Below are positions 14,261 to 22,445 of a stretch of DNA of 40,140 nt, piece after piece (the stretch's first letter is position 1; each line of letters opens with the position of its first letter). A program made the translations under genes and the position numbers. Origin of the DNA: UBA4744 sp035282865 (lineage in GTDB: Bacteria; Actinomycetota; Acidimicrobiia; Spongiisociales; UBA4744); NCBI GenBank assembly GCA_035282865.1, contig DATEVB010000238.1:1-40140 (forward strand), given 5' to 3'. Under the pieces are notes generated by a model. That model was not told the DNA's origin, did not search any database, and saw only the letters and a list, made by a program, of their open reading frames with translations.

Positions 14261-16087
14261 ATGTCGGGTACCCCCTTCCGCAATGTGGCGCTGATCGCGC
14301 ACGTCGACCATGGCAAAACGACCCTGGTCGACGCCATGCTGTCCGCAGCCGGAGTCTTCTCCTCGCACGAGGCGCGGGTCGACCGGGTGATGGATTCGAA
14401 CGACCAGGAACGAGAGCGCGGGATCACCATCCTCGCCAAGGCGGCGTCGATCGAATGGAAAGGCACCAAGATCAACCTGGTCGACACACCAGGGCACGCC
14501 GACTTCGGGGGTGAAGTCGAGCGAGCCCTGGCACTGGTAGACGGGGTACTGCTGCTCGTCGACGCCGCCGAAGGGCCGATGCCGCAGACCCGGTACGTTC
14601 TCTCCAAGGCACTAGCTCTGCGCCTACCGGCGGTATTGGTGATCAACAAGGTGGATCGGCCCGACGCCCGGGTGGCACAGGTCATTGATGACGTATACGA
14701 GTTGTTCTTCGACCTCGACGCAGCGGATCACCACATCGAGTTTCCGATCATCTCGTGCATCGCCCGGTATGGGAAGGCGATCAGGGGAGTCGGTGTGCCC
14801 GGAGAAGGCGATGGTCTGTCTCCACTATTGGATGCCATCGTCGAGACAATTCCCGCAGCCGCCGGCAACCCGGAAGCTCCTTTGCAGGCGCTCGTCACCA
14901 ACCTCGACGCATCGGACTACCTCGGCCGGCTTGCGATTGGCCGGGTGGTCCAGGGCACCCTCCGTGCCGGTGAGCTCATTGCCCTCTGCCATTCCCACAA
15001 CGAGGAGCCTCCCCTCAGGCGAAAACTGGGCCAGTTGATGGGGTTCGCAGGGCTGGGCCGGATCGACGTCGAGGAGCGCATTGCCGGCGATCTGTTCGTC
15101 GTGGCCGGGTTCCCGGAAGTGGAGATCGGCGACACCCTGGCCGACCCAACCGATCCCCAACCTCTCCCCCGACTCGAAGTCGATGAACCGGTTCTGCGGA
15201 TGACCTTCGGCGTCAACACGTCGCCTCTCGGCGGACGCGACGGGACGCTCCTCACCTCCCGCCAGATCCGCGAACGACTGGAACGGGAGGTGCTGGGCAA
15301 TGTGTCGATCCGGATCGGGCCGACGGCCTCTCCCGAAATCATCGAGGTAGCCGGACGCGGGGAGCTACAACTGGCCGTACTGATCGAGTCGATGCGCCGC
15401 GAAGGCTTCGAACTGCAAGTCAGCCGACCCGAAGTGATCCTTCGCGAGATCGACGGCAAACCTCATGAACCGGTCGAACGGGCGGTGGTGGACGTCCCCG
15501 ATGAACACGTCGGGACCGTCACCCAGGCGGTAGCGCCACGAAAAGGACAGGTCACCGAACTACTGCCGGGCGACCGCGGGCGAACCATCGTCACCGTCAC
15601 CGCCCCCGCCCGCGGGCTCCTGGGTTTTCGGTCCTTGCTCATGACGGCGACCCGGGGCACGGCCCTCGTGCACCAGCATCACGCCGGATGGATGCCGTGG
15701 GCGGGTGAACTCCCCCACCGCCAGGGCGGGCCGATCGTATCGGACCGGGCGGGAACCTCAACCGGATACGCGCTCGACAATCTGCAGAAGCGAGGAGAGC
15801 TGTTCATCGGATCAGGAGAAGAGGTCTACGAGGGCATGATCTTCGGGGAGAACTCCCGGCCCGACGATTTACCTGCCAACCCCACCAAGCCGAAACAACT
15901 CACCAACATCCGGACGCACGCCGCCGACGAAGCTATCAGGCTGAAGCCGCCCCGGCGGTTGACCCTCGAGACCGCTATCGAGTGGATCGCGGAAGACGAA
16001 CTGGTCGAAGTCACCCCATCGGCGATCCGAGTTCGCAAACGGTATCTCACCGAAAGCGAACGGAAGCTGGCCAAGAAACGGTCCTGA
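14261..16087 (+). CDS. typA: TypA/BipA ribosome-associated translational GTPase
   Basis: A 608-residue EF-G-like GTPase. G1 is HVDHGKTT at 14-21, the switch region contains DSNDQERERGITI at 46-58, G3 is DTPGHADF at 75-82, and NKVD is at 129-132. Domain II, the domain III/V homologues and the BipA-specific C-terminal domain follow, including GTSTGYALDNLQKRGELFIG and the late ENSRPDDLPANPTKPKQLTNIR segment typical of TypA. It acts on the ribosome, affecting assembly and stress adaptation. The start is ATG 14261, not the upstream frame from 14183 that overlaps the deaminase gene. No Shine-Dalgarno is present and a TACCAT box sits nine bases upstream, so I infer a leaderless transcript independent of the deaminase. 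Confidence 0.96.
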   Translation: MSGTPFRNVALIAHVDHGKTTLVDAMLSAAGVFSSHEARVDRVMDSNDQERERGITILAKAASIEWKGTKINLVDTPGHADFGGEVERALALVDGVLLLVDAAEGPMPQTRYVLSKALALRLPAVLVINKVDRPDARVAQVIDDVYELFFDLDAADHHIEFPIISCIARYGKAIRGVGVPGEGDGLSPLLDAIVETIPAAAGNPEAPLQALVTNLDASDYLGRLAIGRVVQGTLRAGELIALCHSHNEEPPLRRKLGQLMGFAGLGRIDVEERIAGDLFVVAGFPEVEIGDTLADPTDPQPLPRLEVDEPVLRMTFGVNTSPLGGRDGTLLTSRQIRERLEREVLGNVSIRIGPTASPEIIEVAGRGELQLAVLIESMRREGFELQVSRPEVILREIDGKPHEPVERAVVDVPDEHVGTVTQAVAPRKGQVTELLPGDRGRTIVTVTAPARGLLGFRSLLMTATRGTALVHQHHAGWMPWAGELPHRQGGPIVSDRAGTSTGYALDNLQKRGELFIGSGEEVYEGMIFGENSRPDDLPANPTKPKQLTNIRTHAADEAIRLKPPRRLTLETAIEWIAEDELVEVTPSAIRVRKRYLTESERKLAKKRS

Positions 16088-16140
16088 ACCCCTCGTTCCC
16101 AATGGGACTTCCGACTCTGTGACGGGTCTCCGGGCAGGCA

Positions 16141-16146
16141 TACGTT
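16141..16146 (+). promoter_or_regulatory. -10 box candidate (TACGTT)
   Basis: TACGTT lies 19 bases before the ATG of the small membrane protein gene; the short leader holds the strong site GAGGAGGTGA. Confidence 0.35.
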
Positions 16147-16165
16147 GGAGTTGAGGAGGTGAACC

Positions 16166-16546
16166 ATGACACAGCTCCGTGAACGTGAGCAGGTCGGTCT
16201 CACCCCACCGCCGCTGAGGATCAACCACGCACTTGAATGGGTGTTGAGCATCCTCGGAATCGCAGTCGGTGGAATCGGCGGCTATCTGTACTTCGCCAAT
16301 GCCGGGAGGACCATCGAGATCCTCGGTTGGGAGTCACAGGTGGGCGCCATTGCCGCCGGGTGGGGTTACGGCCTGCAGATCGCTGGTGCTCTGCTGCTGT
16401 TCGGCTGCTTTGCGATCTTCGCCCGGAAGATCTTCAACCGCGAGAGGTCTTGGAACCTGGCGGTAGGGACCGGGGCGATCTTTGCGACGGCCGCCCTGCT
16501 GTACGCGCTGACTTTTGCCGTCCTGTGGATCATCTGGGCAATCTGA
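16166..16546 (+). CDS. Three-helix membrane protein, function unknown
   Basis: A 126-residue protein with hydrophobic segments at about 26-46, 64-88 and 100-126, ending in IIWAI. The N-terminal 20 residues are polar. GAGGAGGTGA before ATG 16166 is one of the best ribosome sites in the window, suggesting abundant translation. No domain is recognised. It stands alone between typA (same strand) and a convergent HAD-like gene, preceded by a TACGTT box, so it is probably monocistronic. Confidence 0.7.
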   Translation: MTQLREREQVGLTPPPLRINHALEWVLSILGIAVGGIGGYLYFANAGRTIEILGWESQVGAIAAGWGYGLQIAGALLLFGCFAIFARKIFNRERSWNLAVGTGAIFATAALLYALTFAVLWIIWAI

Positions 16547-16730
16547 CATCGGACCGCGCCGACCCGGTCAACGTGCAGTCCGATCCGCCCTGACCAGTAT
16601 CACCGCGCCCGAAGGTCGCTTCACCTTAGGTGCCGGTTCGGGAGGTGATGACACCAACCCCATCCAGGCTCAACCCACCCATGAGCGAAGACGGTAGGGA
16701 TCCACGGATCGGCCTGCACGGCCCAGCCGG

Positions 16731-17294
16731 TCAGGCCGGACGGAGCTCGGGTGGTAAATGATCCGGCCGCAGCACCTTGTCCGGAGCAATGTTGATCAAC
16801 ACGGTGCTGTCGGGCAGCCGGGAGGGCATCTCGCTCGCCACGTTTTCGATGCGATACGTTGCCCGGCGAGCAGAGGCCGCCTTCCAGAGCAGCTCGCGGG
16901 CAGCAGGTTCCGTCATGCCGTAGTCGTCCGCTTCGATCGAGGGAAGCGGGCCCACCCCCAGGATGCCCGTCACCTTGGCGCTGAGCTCGTCGTCGAGAGG
17001 CATGCTCCACCAGACGTCTGCCACCTCAACCAGGTGGCGGATGAGGGCGGGCATGTAGGGCGGGATCTCGATGGCCTCATCGTCGTCATCGTCGTGGTCG
17101 GTTCGGTCGGATGATTCCTCGTCATCGGTGAGGGCCGGTGTGGTCGCGTCGCCGACGACTCCCATCACGTCGATCAGGACGAGCGGACGATCTGACTGGA
17201 TTTCACTGCGGCCCTCGGCAACCCACTCGTCGATTTCTTCTCGCATCCGGGCTCGGACGAGCGATTGCCAGGAGGTGCCTTCGGGTGATGTCAC
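16731..17294 (-). CDS. HAD-like protein with degenerate catalytic motif
   Basis: A 187-residue protein. RPLVLIDVMGVVGDA (about 36-50) resembles motif I of HAD-like nucleotidases (DxDGVL), but the second Asp is Met44, so phosphatase activity is doubtful. The segment YMPALIRHLVEVADVWWSMPLDD with later LGVGPLP, then VLINIAPDKVLRPDHL, follows the order seen in HAD-like proteins of the Swiss-army-knife RNA-repair type, where L.eLadvwW..W precedes a DDE-type motif; that last motif is also degraded here. An acidic run of Asp and Glu lies at about 68-78. I chose GTG 17294 because GAGGGAGA sits five bases upstream; an extension to 17381 would need a TTG start without a site. Function unknown. Confidence 0.65.
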   Translation of the reverse strand: MTSPEGTSWQSLVRARMREEIDEWVAEGRSEIQSDRPLVLIDVMGVVGDATTPALTDDEESSDRTDHDDDDDEAIEIPPYMPALIRHLVEVADVWWSMPLDDELSAKVTGILGVGPLPSIEADDYGMTEPAARELLWKAASARRATYRIENVASEMPSRLPDSTVLINIAPDKVLRPDHLPPELRPA

Positions 17295-17606
17295 GATGTC
17301 TCCCTCTCCCAGCCCATCCCTGGGGTTTGCTCCCCTCTTTTCGGCTTGCCGGCGTGATTTCTTGAATCTTTGAAATCGCAATGCCGACTACCCGTCGGTA
17401 ACGGCTCCCCGGAGGACGACGCGACGTCAGACCCGTGGATCGCGGAAACGCTCGATAGCCTCGCCCGTCTCCCACTTGGTGCATTCCTCGAGGAGTCGTA
17501 CACCGCGCTCCTGTCGGGCAGCCGCAATTGCTCACGTCGCCGCGGTGGCCGCACGGGGCGGGCCGCGCAACCATCGCCTCGACGACCTCTCGGGTACTAC
17601 TGAGTG
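17295..17606. other. Intergenic stretch upstream of the HAD-like gene
   Basis: Some 310 bases between two minus-strand genes (helicase 3' end and HAD-like start). The minus-strand frames here give Arg/Pro/Cys-rich translations that resemble nothing. I checked for tRNA T-arm sequence and RNase P or tmRNA signatures and saw none. Confidence 0.4.
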
Positions 17607-18863
17607 CTACAACAGGCTTCGCCGGCGCCTACCTCGTGCCGCGCGCACCGTAGTGCGTTTGACTTCGGGTCGCACCAGGTCGGCCGGCGATTCCCAGGCA
17701 CCCAGATCGTCGAGGCGGTCGTCGTTGGAGAACATCTTGACGATGGGTTCGCTGAGCCCGGCTTCGATCTGCACCTTGTGGACCATCTCGATCTGGTCCC
17801 ACTCGACAAAGGTGACGACCAAGCCTTCTTCGCCGGCGCGGGCCGTCCGGCCGGACCGGTGAACGTAGGTCTTGGAGTCTTCCGGCGGATCGAAGTGGAT
17901 CACGATGTCGACGCCTTCAATGTCGAGCCCGCGGGCGGCCACATTGGTGGCAACCAGCACCTTGCTGTGCCCGTCGGCAAAAGCGGCCAGCATGCGTTCT
18001 CGTTTTCCCTGAGGAAGATTGCCGTGAATGGGGCGTGCCGCCACCCCAAGATCAGCCAGGTCTTTGGCTACTTGATCACAACCTCGCTTGGTTCGGACGA
18101 ACACCAAGGTGCGCTCCGCCGAAGCGGCGATCCGTGCCGTCATCTTCGCCTTGTCCATACGATGCACCTGAATGAAGCGATGTTCCGAGGTCTCCACAGT
18201 CACTGAATCAGACGCGACTTCATGAAAGACTGGATCATGCATGTAGCTGTCGATCAACGCACCGACACTCCCGCCCAGGGTGGCGGAGAACAGCATCGTC
18301 TGGTGGTGGCCCTCCACAGCCCGCATGATCCAGCGGACCTGAGGAAGGAAGCCCAGGTCGGACATCTCGTCCGCTTCGTCGATCACCGCTACCCCTACCC
18401 CGTTGAGAGCCAAGGCCTTGCGCTCAAACAGATCGATGAGCCGTCCCGGTGTCGCAATCACCACCTCAGCGCCGCGGGCCAGGGCATCGATCTGCTGCTG
18501 CATAGGCACGCCGCCGTAGATGGCAACGACCTCGTGGCCTCGGGCCTGGGCGAGCGGCCGGAGCGCCTCTGTCACCTGGGAGCACAGCTCGCGTGTGGGT
18601 ACCAGCACCAGGACGGCGGGTCGTTTCGCCTCAGCGTCTCGCAGGTTCTCGATGATCGGCAGACCGAAAGCGAGTGTCTTGCCCGACCCCGTCTTGGCCT
18701 TCCCGCATACATCAAGACCGGCGAGCGCATCCGGAATAATGAGCGCCTGGATCGGGAACGGGGACACAATCCCCCTCGACCCGAGAACGTCGACCAGGTC
18801 GGCTGAGAGGCCCAATTCGGCGAATGAGGTTGAAGTGGTGAGATGTTCGGCGGCGATGGCCAC
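17607..18863 (-). CDS. DEAD-box ATP-dependent RNA helicase
   Basis: A 418-residue two-RecA-domain helicase with all motifs: PFPIQ (Q motif, about 35-39), AKTGSGKT 56-63, PTREL 89-93, TPGR 138-141, DEAD 162-165, SAT, then ARGLD and HRSGRTARAG in domain 2. It has a short basic tail ending in RAARGRRRRSLL that could bind RNA, but no long C-terminal domain of the DeaD/CsdA type. It unwinds short RNA duplexes in ribosome assembly, mRNA decay or cold adaptation. I chose GTG 18863 because CAGGAG sits six bases upstream; the frame extends to 18977 but would cross the predicted promoter and hairpin. The transcript probably starts near 18929 and begins with a stable stem-loop. Confidence 0.94.
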   Translation of the reverse strand: MAIAAEHLTTSTSFAELGLSADLVDVLGSRGIVSPFPIQALIIPDALAGLDVCGKAKTGSGKTLAFGLPIIENLRDAEAKRPAVLVLVPTRELCSQVTEALRPLAQARGHEVVAIYGGVPMQQQIDALARGAEVVIATPGRLIDLFERKALALNGVGVAVIDEADEMSDLGFLPQVRWIMRAVEGHHQTMLFSATLGGSVGALIDSYMHDPVFHEVASDSVTVETSEHRFIQVHRMDKAKMTARIAASAERTLVFVRTKRGCDQVAKDLADLGVAARPIHGNLPQGKRERMLAAFADGHSKVLVATNVAARGLDIEGVDIVIHFDPPEDSKTYVHRSGRTARAGEEGLVVTFVEWDQIEMVHKVQIEAGLSEPIVKMFSNDDRLDDLGAWESPADLVRPEVKRTTVRAARGRRRRSLL

Positions 18864-18904
18864 GGTGCTCCTGCGGTGAGTGGACGGCTCGATCCGGGTG
18901 GAGA

Positions 18905-18932
18905 GCCGCCGGGACAACTTTTCCCCGGCGGC
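18905..18932 (-). promoter_or_regulatory. Stem-loop at the predicted 5' end of the helicase mRNA
   Basis: A perfect 9-bp inverted repeat, GCCGCCGGG and CCCGGCGGC, with a 10-base A/T-containing loop. It begins four bases after the TATGGT box, so all but the first bases of the stem would lie at the very 5' end of the mRNA, about 40 bases before the GTG. Confidence 0.5.
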
Positions 18933-18935
18933 ACC

Positions 18936-18941
18936 ACCATA
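18936..18941 (-). promoter_or_regulatory. -10 box (TATGGT) for the helicase gene
   Basis: TATGGT on the minus strand is a close match to the actinobacterial -10 hexamer. Transcription would start near 18929, giving a leader of about 65 bases. No clear -35 element is seen. Confidence 0.45.
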
Positions 18942-19006
18942 CTCGCCCAACGGAGAAACCCATAGCGTTGGATGCAATCTCGGACCGTTCCCGGCCCTCG
19001 GACGGT

Positions 19007-19012
19007 TACCCT
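19007..19012 (+). promoter_or_regulatory. -10 box (TACCCT) for the GNAT gene
   Basis: TACCCT ends nine bases before ATG 19022 and no ribosome site intervenes, so a leaderless or nearly leaderless mRNA is expected. Confidence 0.4.
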
Positions 19013-19021
19013 AGCTCGGCC

Positions 19022-20002
19022 ATGACGCCCGTTCGCCTCCACGCTGCTACGCCCGGTGACGCATCCACCATTCACGCGCTCGTCCGCAAGTCGGAGATCC
19101 ACGATCGAGAACCGCTCGTCACACCTTTCGAGGAGATCGTTGAGATGTTCGATGATCCCCACCTCGACAAGATCAACGACGTCCGGTTGGTCTTCATCGA
19201 CGACCGGGCGGTGGCCTGGGGTCGGATCTGGCATCACCCGAGCGGGGAGCGTTTGGAACGAGCGTATCTCGTCGGAACCGTCGATCCCGATTACCGGGGG
19301 CAGGGCATCGGGCGGGTTCTCTTCGCATGGCAATTGGATCGGGCGCGAGCGGTGTTGGAATCGTGCGATCACGACCTGCCGCGGTTCATACGCACCTCGG
19401 CTTGGGACTGGTTGACCGACGCCCAGCACCTCTACGAACACTTCGGCCTCCGGCCCGTACGCTGGTTCGACGAGCTCCTGCGCCCGCTCGAACCTCCCCT
19501 GGAGACCGCCGGGCCGGCCGGTGTGAAGCTCACATCCTGGAGAACGGACCTGATCGAAGAGGTTCGTCTCCTCCACAATCGAGCCTTTGCAGATCATTGG
19601 GGATCGGGGGCCGTCGACCCGGTCTCCTGGGCGAAACGCCTCACCGGCTACGGAACCTGCCTGGACCTCAGCGTGATCGCTTTGGCCGGGGACGAGGTGG
19701 TCGGCTACAGCATCAACGAGGTTCACCCGGAAAACGACGAACTGCTCGGCCGCAGGGATGGGTGGATCGGGACCTTGGGCGTCGACCGGGACTACCGGGG
19801 ACGAGGAATCGCATCAGCCTTGATCGCCGCATCCATGGACCATTTCCGGCGCGCCGGATTGACCCATGCCTCCCTGGGCGTTGACGCGGACAACCCGACC
19901 GGCGCGCATCGTCTCTATTACCACCTGGGTTTCGAGCTGGAGAAGCGCAGCGTCACGCACCAATTGGAATGGTCAGAGACGTCATCCGAAAGGGCTCTGT
20001 AG
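19022..20002 (+). CDS. Tandem GNAT-domain acetyltransferase-like protein
   Basis: A 326-residue protein made of two GNAT folds. The first has VDPDYRGQGIG at about 88-97, the second VDRDYRGRGIA at about 255-264; both loops keep the acetyl-CoA binding pattern. LGVDADNPTGAHRLYYHLGF near the C-terminus is a typical GNAT ending. Architecture and size match mycothiol synthase (MshD)-like proteins and several unassigned actinobacterial acetyltransferases. MshD itself is of similar length, but I see no decisive residue, so the substrate stays open. ATG 19022 has no Shine-Dalgarno and a TACCCT box nine bases upstream. It diverges from the helicase gene. Confidence 0.85.
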   Translation: MTPVRLHAATPGDASTIHALVRKSEIHDREPLVTPFEEIVEMFDDPHLDKINDVRLVFIDDRAVAWGRIWHHPSGERLERAYLVGTVDPDYRGQGIGRVLFAWQLDRARAVLESCDHDLPRFIRTSAWDWLTDAQHLYEHFGLRPVRWFDELLRPLEPPLETAGPAGVKLTSWRTDLIEEVRLLHNRAFADHWGSGAVDPVSWAKRLTGYGTCLDLSVIALAGDEVVGYSINEVHPENDELLGRRDGWIGTLGVDRDYRGRGIASALIAASMDHFRRAGLTHASLGVDADNPTGAHRLYYHLGFELEKRSVTHQLEWSETSSERAL

Positions 20003-20033
20003 CCCGGCATGCTGGCAGTATGGTGCAGACTGG

Positions 20034-20039
20034 TAGCCT
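20034..20039 (+). promoter_or_regulatory. -10 box candidate (TAGCCT)
   Basis: TAGCCT lies 27 bases before the VOC gene ATG; a second candidate, TATGGT, lies at 20019-20024. Either leaves a leader with GAGGAGGCGGGAG. Confidence 0.3.
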
Positions 20040-20066
20040 CGGGACGATCTAGCGAGGAGGCGGGAG

Positions 20067-20456
20067 ATGGCGGTCCGGTTCGATGCACTCGGGATCATCG
20101 TCGACGATATGCCGGCCTCACTGGCCTTCTACCGGCTCCTGGGCCTCGACATCCCGGCCGAAGCCGACGGCGAGGCACATGTGGAATGCGCCCTCCCCAG
20201 CGGGATCCGCATCATGTGGGACACGGCGGAGGTCGTTCGCAGCTTCAGCAAATGGCAACCACCCACCGGTGGACACCGTGTTGGGTTGGCGTTCCTCTGC
20301 GACCTGGCTGAGGACGTCGATGCAATGCACTCGAAACTCGCTGCGGCCGGCTATCGAAGTCACGTGGCACCGTTCGACGCCGTCTGGGGTCAGCGTTATG
20401 CCACCGTCCTCGATCCGGACGGGAACCCGGCCGATCTATTCGCCCCGCTCGGGTGA
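20067..20456 (+). CDS. VOC (glyoxalase/bleomycin-resistance fold) protein
   Basis: A 129-residue single-domain vicinal-oxygen-chelate protein. The two bab-bab-b modules are visible: LGIIVDDMPASLAFYRLLGLDIP at the start, and DVDAMHSKLAAAGYRSHVAPFDAVWGQRYATVLDPDGNPADLF at the end. The late DPDGNPADLF ending is characteristic. Possible metal ligands cannot be assigned with confidence. A strong site, GAGGAGGCGGGAG, precedes ATG 20067. Its last 21 bases overlap the convergent deazaflavin gene. Such proteins include dioxygenases, lyases and binding proteins; the role is unknown. Confidence 0.87.
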   Translation: MAVRFDALGIIVDDMPASLAFYRLLGLDIPAEADGEAHVECALPSGIRIMWDTAEVVRSFSKWQPPTGGHRVGLAFLCDLAEDVDAMHSKLAAAGYRSHVAPFDAVWGQRYATVLDPDGNPADLFAPLG

Positions 20457-20930
20457 CCCGGGTGGCCCCCCTGCAGGGCGGATGATGACCAGTGACCGGC
20501 GCGCTGCATACCGCTCGAAATCGGCACGCTCTGGATGCGGCGGCAAGCCTTCCCGCCGCATGATGGCGCCCACCATCCGGGGATGGCGGCTCAGGCGGAG
20601 CTCGAGGAAGTCGGCCACTCGGGAGGGATCGGTGATGGGCTCGGCGATGCCGGCCAATCGGCGCGAGCGGACCCTCACCTCAACTCTCGGGTCGGCAACG
20701 ACGTTGCGGAACCAATCGGCCCGGTCGCCAAGGGCCGACGCAACATAGATGGCACCGTCAATCTCCTCATATTGCAGAGGGGTCACCCTGGGAAGGCCGG
20801 AGATCCGCCCCGTCGTGGTCAGGAGCAACACCAACCGTCCGTAGAGAGGTCCGAGACCGAGCCCGTAGAGGAGCCGGGGCGGCCGCTTGATCAAGTGAAG
20901 GAGCCTTCTCGAGAACGGTTGTCGCGCCAC
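20436..20930 (-). CDS. Deazaflavin (F420)-dependent nitroreductase family protein
   Basis: A 164-residue protein of the DDN/FDOR-B type split-barrel family. Hallmarks are LLLTTTGRISGLPRVTPL (about 35-52) and ASALGDRADWFRNVVADPRVEV (about 64-85), which surround the F420 phosphate site in characterised relatives. The family reduces nitroimidazoles, quinones or other substrates with F420H2. I chose GTG 20930 because GGGGAG lies five bases upstream and a TAACCT box stands at 20956-20951; the frame is open to 21026, but that part runs into the neighbour's promoter. It overlaps the convergent VOC gene by 21 bases. Presence of this family supports an F420-producing actinobacterium. Confidence 0.87.
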   Translation of the reverse strand: MARQPFSRRLLHLIKRPPRLLYGLGLGPLYGRLVLLLTTTGRISGLPRVTPLQYEEIDGAIYVASALGDRADWFRNVVADPRVEVRVRSRRLAGIAEPITDPSRVADFLELRLSRHPRMVGAIMRREGLPPHPERADFERYAARRSLVIIRPAGGPPGSPERGE

Positions 20931-20950
20931 CTCATCTCCCCGTGACACCC

Positions 20951-20956
20951 AGGTTA
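20951..20956 (-). promoter_or_regulatory. -10 box candidate (TAACCT) for the deazaflavin gene
   Basis: TAACCT on the minus strand leaves a leader of about 15 bases carrying GGGGAG before GTG 20930. It lies back to back with the TAGGCT box of the next gene. Confidence 0.4.
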
Positions 20957-20998
20957 CCCCCGACGGCCCCCTCACTCCGGCCGGGCCTCCCGCCTGCG

Positions 20999-21004
20999 TA
21001 GGCT
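20999..21004 (+). promoter_or_regulatory. -10 box (TAGGCT) for a leaderless GTG start
   Basis: TAGGCT is followed by exactly six bases and then GTG 21011. That is the spacing expected if transcription begins at the G of the start codon. Confidence 0.5.
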
Positions 21005-21010
21005 CAAAGA

Positions 21011-21499
21011 GTGCACCGTGCTCCACCCCGCCCCGGATCCCCTCCGCCTCTCCCGGCCCGGCGCAGTGCGCTCACCACGATGTGGGTGGTGGTCAACCTC
21101 GTGAACCTCCTACAGACGGCCGGCTTCGCGTGGCGCGCCGTCGATCCGCACATCAACCGGATCCTCGGCGCCGCCATCATCGCCCTGGGAGTGCCCGCCG
21201 GCCTGGCGTTAGTGAGCTTCATCCGCTCGGGCAGCGGATGGCGGTTCTATGCGGGACCGGTCTGGTTCTTGACCTTTGTACTGGCTTCATTCGCAGTCGA
21301 CCACCTGTTGGAGTTGGAGTTTCGATCGCCGCGCAGGCCGGAGATCTTGGTCCCCTATCTCGTGTTGTTCTTCGGCAGCATCGCGTTGATGGGCGCCCCG
21401 ATGCTCCGCATCAACCGGCGTCTGTGGGCCGTGACGGCGGTTACCGCCTTGGCTCTGCTGGGTGCCATGGGTTTCGCAATGTCCCGGGGAGTGGCCTGA
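21011..21499 (+). CDS. Four-helix membrane protein, function unknown
   Basis: A 162-residue protein with a Pro/Arg-rich N-terminus (1-22) and hydrophobic segments at about 24-42, 48-70, 80-95 and 113-160, the last possibly two helices. No domain is recognised. The start at GTG 21011 is favoured by the TAGGCT box exactly six bases upstream; the in-frame ATG at residue 24 (21080) would remove the Pro-rich tail and lacks a site. It is divergent from the deazaflavin enzyme gene and 76 bases upstream of an SDR gene that has its own promoter. Confidence 0.65.
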   Translation: MHRAPPRPGSPPPLPARRSALTTMWVVVNLVNLLQTAGFAWRAVDPHINRILGAAIIALGVPAGLALVSFIRSGSGWRFYAGPVWFLTFVLASFAVDHLLELEFRSPRRPEILVPYLVLFFGSIALMGAPMLRINRRLWAVTAVTALALLGAMGFAMSRGVA

Positions 21500-21542
21500 C
21501 TGAACCGCACAGAGCCGGCGCGCAGCCTCCCGACCCCTCCGC

Positions 21543-21548
21543 TAGCGT
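21543..21548 (+). promoter_or_regulatory. -10 box candidate (TAGCGT) for the SDR gene
   Basis: TAGCGT leaves a leader of about 20 bases carrying GGAGGTAA before ATG 21576. Confidence 0.35.
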
Positions 21549-21575
21549 CCGTGCAAAGGCAGGGTGGAGGTAACC

Positions 21576-22337
21576 ATGGATGTGCAAGGGATGGTCGCCA
21601 TCGTTACGGGTGGGGCTTCTGGACTGGGAGCCGCCACCGCTCGTAAGCTGGCCGGTAATGGCGCGCACGTCGTCATCGCCGACCTTCAAGAAGCGGCCGG
21701 CCGGGAGGTTGCCGGCGAGATCGACGGCGTCTACATACAGACCGACGTGACGATCGCCGGGCAAATGGGCGCGGCCATCGACGCGGCAGTGGACCGGGGG
21801 GACCTGAGAGTGCTCGTCAACTGCGCAGGTGTGGGACCACCGTCTCGCACGCTCAACCGGGAAGGCGAACCGATGGACCTGGGGATCTTTTCGAAGATCA
21901 TCGAGATCAACCTGATCGGAACGTTCAATGCCATCCGGCTGGCGGCTTCGGCTATGGCGCGCACGAAGGCGCTCGCCTCCGGACAACGCGGCGTTATCGT
22001 CAACACGGCCTCGGTGGCGGCATTCGACGGCCAGGTCGGTCAGGCGGCCTATTCCGCATCCAAGGGAGGCATCGTGGGAATGACACTGCCGGTGGCCCGC
22101 GATCTGGCCGTGGTAGGTATCCGGGTGAACACCATCGCCCCCGGCATCATCGACACCCCCTTGCTGGCCGGCCTGCCGGAGGCGGCCCGGGAATCGCTGG
22201 CGACCCAGGTCTTGTTTCCGAAGCGCCTCGGACATCCCGACGAGTATGCCGACCTCGCCTATCACATCATTTGCAACGACTACCTCAACGCCGAGACCAT
22301 CCGCATGGACGGCGGCATCCGCATGCAACCGAAATAG
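21576..22337 (+). CDS. Short-chain dehydrogenase, 3-hydroxyacyl-CoA dehydrogenase type 2-like
   Basis: A 253-residue classical SDR. The NAD loop is TGGASGLG at 11-18, an acidic Asp after the second strand (VVIADL) points to NAD rather than NADP, NCAGV follows, and the active site reads NTASVAAFDGQVGQAAYSASK (Ser, Tyr-x3-Lys). The sequence around FNAIRLAASAMA and the C-terminal VLFPKRLGHPDEYADLAYHI resembles HSD17B10-type 3-hydroxy-2-methylbutyryl/3-hydroxyacyl-CoA dehydrogenases, used in isoleucine or fatty acid oxidation. ATG 21576 follows GGAGGTAACC; the ATG four codons earlier overlaps that site. It stands alone, with no other beta-oxidation gene next to it. Confidence 0.9.
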   Translation: MDVQGMVAIVTGGASGLGAATARKLAGNGAHVVIADLQEAAGREVAGEIDGVYIQTDVTIAGQMGAAIDAAVDRGDLRVLVNCAGVGPPSRTLNREGEPMDLGIFSKIIEINLIGTFNAIRLAASAMARTKALASGQRGVIVNTASVAAFDGQVGQAAYSASKGGIVGMTLPVARDLAVVGIRVNTIAPGIIDTPLLAGLPEAARESLATQVLFPKRLGHPDEYADLAYHIICNDYLNAETIRMDGGIRMQPK

Positions 22338-22404
22338 CGAGACCAGTCGGCGGGTTCGCTCGTTCACCATCTCAGCGTCAGCCCGCGGGAACGTGCGATA
22401 TGTT

Positions 22405-22410
22405 TACGGT
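22405..22410 (+). promoter_or_regulatory. -10 box candidate (TACGGT)
   Basis: TACGGT lies 35 bases upstream of ATG 22446; the leader carries the strong site AAAGGAGGAGG. Confidence 0.35.
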
Positions 22411-22445
22411 AAGACAATAGAGTCCCGCAAGGGAAAGGAGGAGGC

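Noticed and set aside
17382..17606. tRNA or structured RNA gene
   Set aside because: No T-arm consensus, acceptor pairing, RNase P or tmRNA signature could be found.
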